A DNA stretch of 64,000 nt from Thunnus maccoyii (lineage: Eukaryota; Chordata; Actinopteri; Scombriformes; Scombridae), in contig NC_056547.1 in assembly GCF_910596095.1 (NCBI RefSeq), positions 24,943,647 to 25,007,646 of the forward strand, in the 5' to 3' direction. Shown here piece after piece: positions 63,691-64,000 of this stretch. The notes beneath the pieces were generated by a model. The model was not told where the DNA came from, did not search any database, and was given only the letters and a program-made list of their open reading frames with translations. The position numbers and the translations under genes are program-made. The number at the start of each line of letters is the position of its first letter. The stretch's first letter is position 1.

Positions 63691-64000
63691 GTGCTCATGA
63701 TTGCCTGACATTTTGGGTGCACTCAACTTTGAATTCATCTTCCATAAATGGTTTAGATAATATGTTGGTTGGACACGCTTGTAACAGAGTAGCTGCATCA
63801 AAAAAAAAAAAAAAAAAAAAATCCTTTAATGGTTGCTTTTTAGAAGCAAGCAAAGCAGCCATTTATTAATAATTCTGAAAAATAATTCACATATTATGTT
63901 CAACACTGGCAGGAAATCATTTTTACTGGTACATCCACACATTCTTATGGAGAGTTTGTTGATTTGGATGACAGCTATGTCTGGCTACGTTTGTCTCTCA

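Larger units (their letters stand above)
56531..64000. other. Presumed long sialyltransferase intron, incomplete at the right edge
   Basis: No sialylmotif L exon (GNSGNL-type) was found, so the upstream coding exons lie outside. Apart from the relics listed separately (58987-60162, 60956-61354, 63562-63690) it holds an (AT)n run (59758-59787) and a 22-base poly(A) run (63800-63821). Confidence 0.55.

Overview
The window is eukaryotic nuclear DNA from a ray-finned (teleost) fish, most likely a percomorph. It has multi-exon genes with GT-AG introns, orthologues that align residue by residue with vertebrate proteins, AT-rich introns, dinucleotide microsatellites and many short inverted-repeat DNA transposons. 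All gene models were assembled by hand from splice sites and reading phase. No similarity search was run, so exon ends should be good to a base or so, while family names rest on recognised protein sequence.

Layout from left to right: (1) 1-9037, minus strand, the 5' half of ctdp1 (FCP1, the RNA polymerase II CTD phosphatase); its 3' exons lie beyond the left edge. (2) 9038-12310, an intergenic stretch full of inverted-repeat elements, with the ctdp1 promoter at its left and the adck5 promoter at its right. (3) 12311-20976, plus strand, complete adck5 (579 codons). (4) 22137-35839, minus strand, complete cpsf1 (37 coding exons, 1474 codons), tail-to-tail with adck5. (5) 38768-44441, minus strand, complete parp10 (10 coding exons, 1210 codons), with a non-coding first exon near 45.9 kb. 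(6) About 46-52 kb, an AT-rich gene desert with a degenerate tandem array. (7) 52539-56530, minus strand, the last four coding exons of a beta-galactoside alpha-2,3-sialyltransferase of the ST3Gal1/2 group; its 5' exons lie beyond the right edge, so 56.5-64 kb is probably one long intron rich in transposon relics.

The genes are not an operon. Two act on RNA polymerase II transcripts: ctdp1 recycles the polymerase CTD and cpsf1 recognises the poly(A) signal. adck5 is a mitochondrial atypical kinase-like protein, parp10 a mono-ADP-ribosyltransferase and the last gene a Golgi glycosyltransferase. In human, ADCK5, CPSF1, PARP10 and ST3GAL1 all map to 8q24, so the block is old synteny; CTDP1 is on 18q, so its place here is a lineage-specific junction.

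No wholly new system was found. The most useful leads are: three GC-AG introns, one in each complete gene; a Met in place of the third triad residue of parp10; interferon-response-type sites at the parp10 5' end; a degraded tyrosine-recombinase (Crypton/DUF3504-like) relic inside one copy of an inverted-repeat family; a near-perfect 226-bp foldback; and an unassigned exon-like open frame at 1172-1422 inside the ctdp1 intron.
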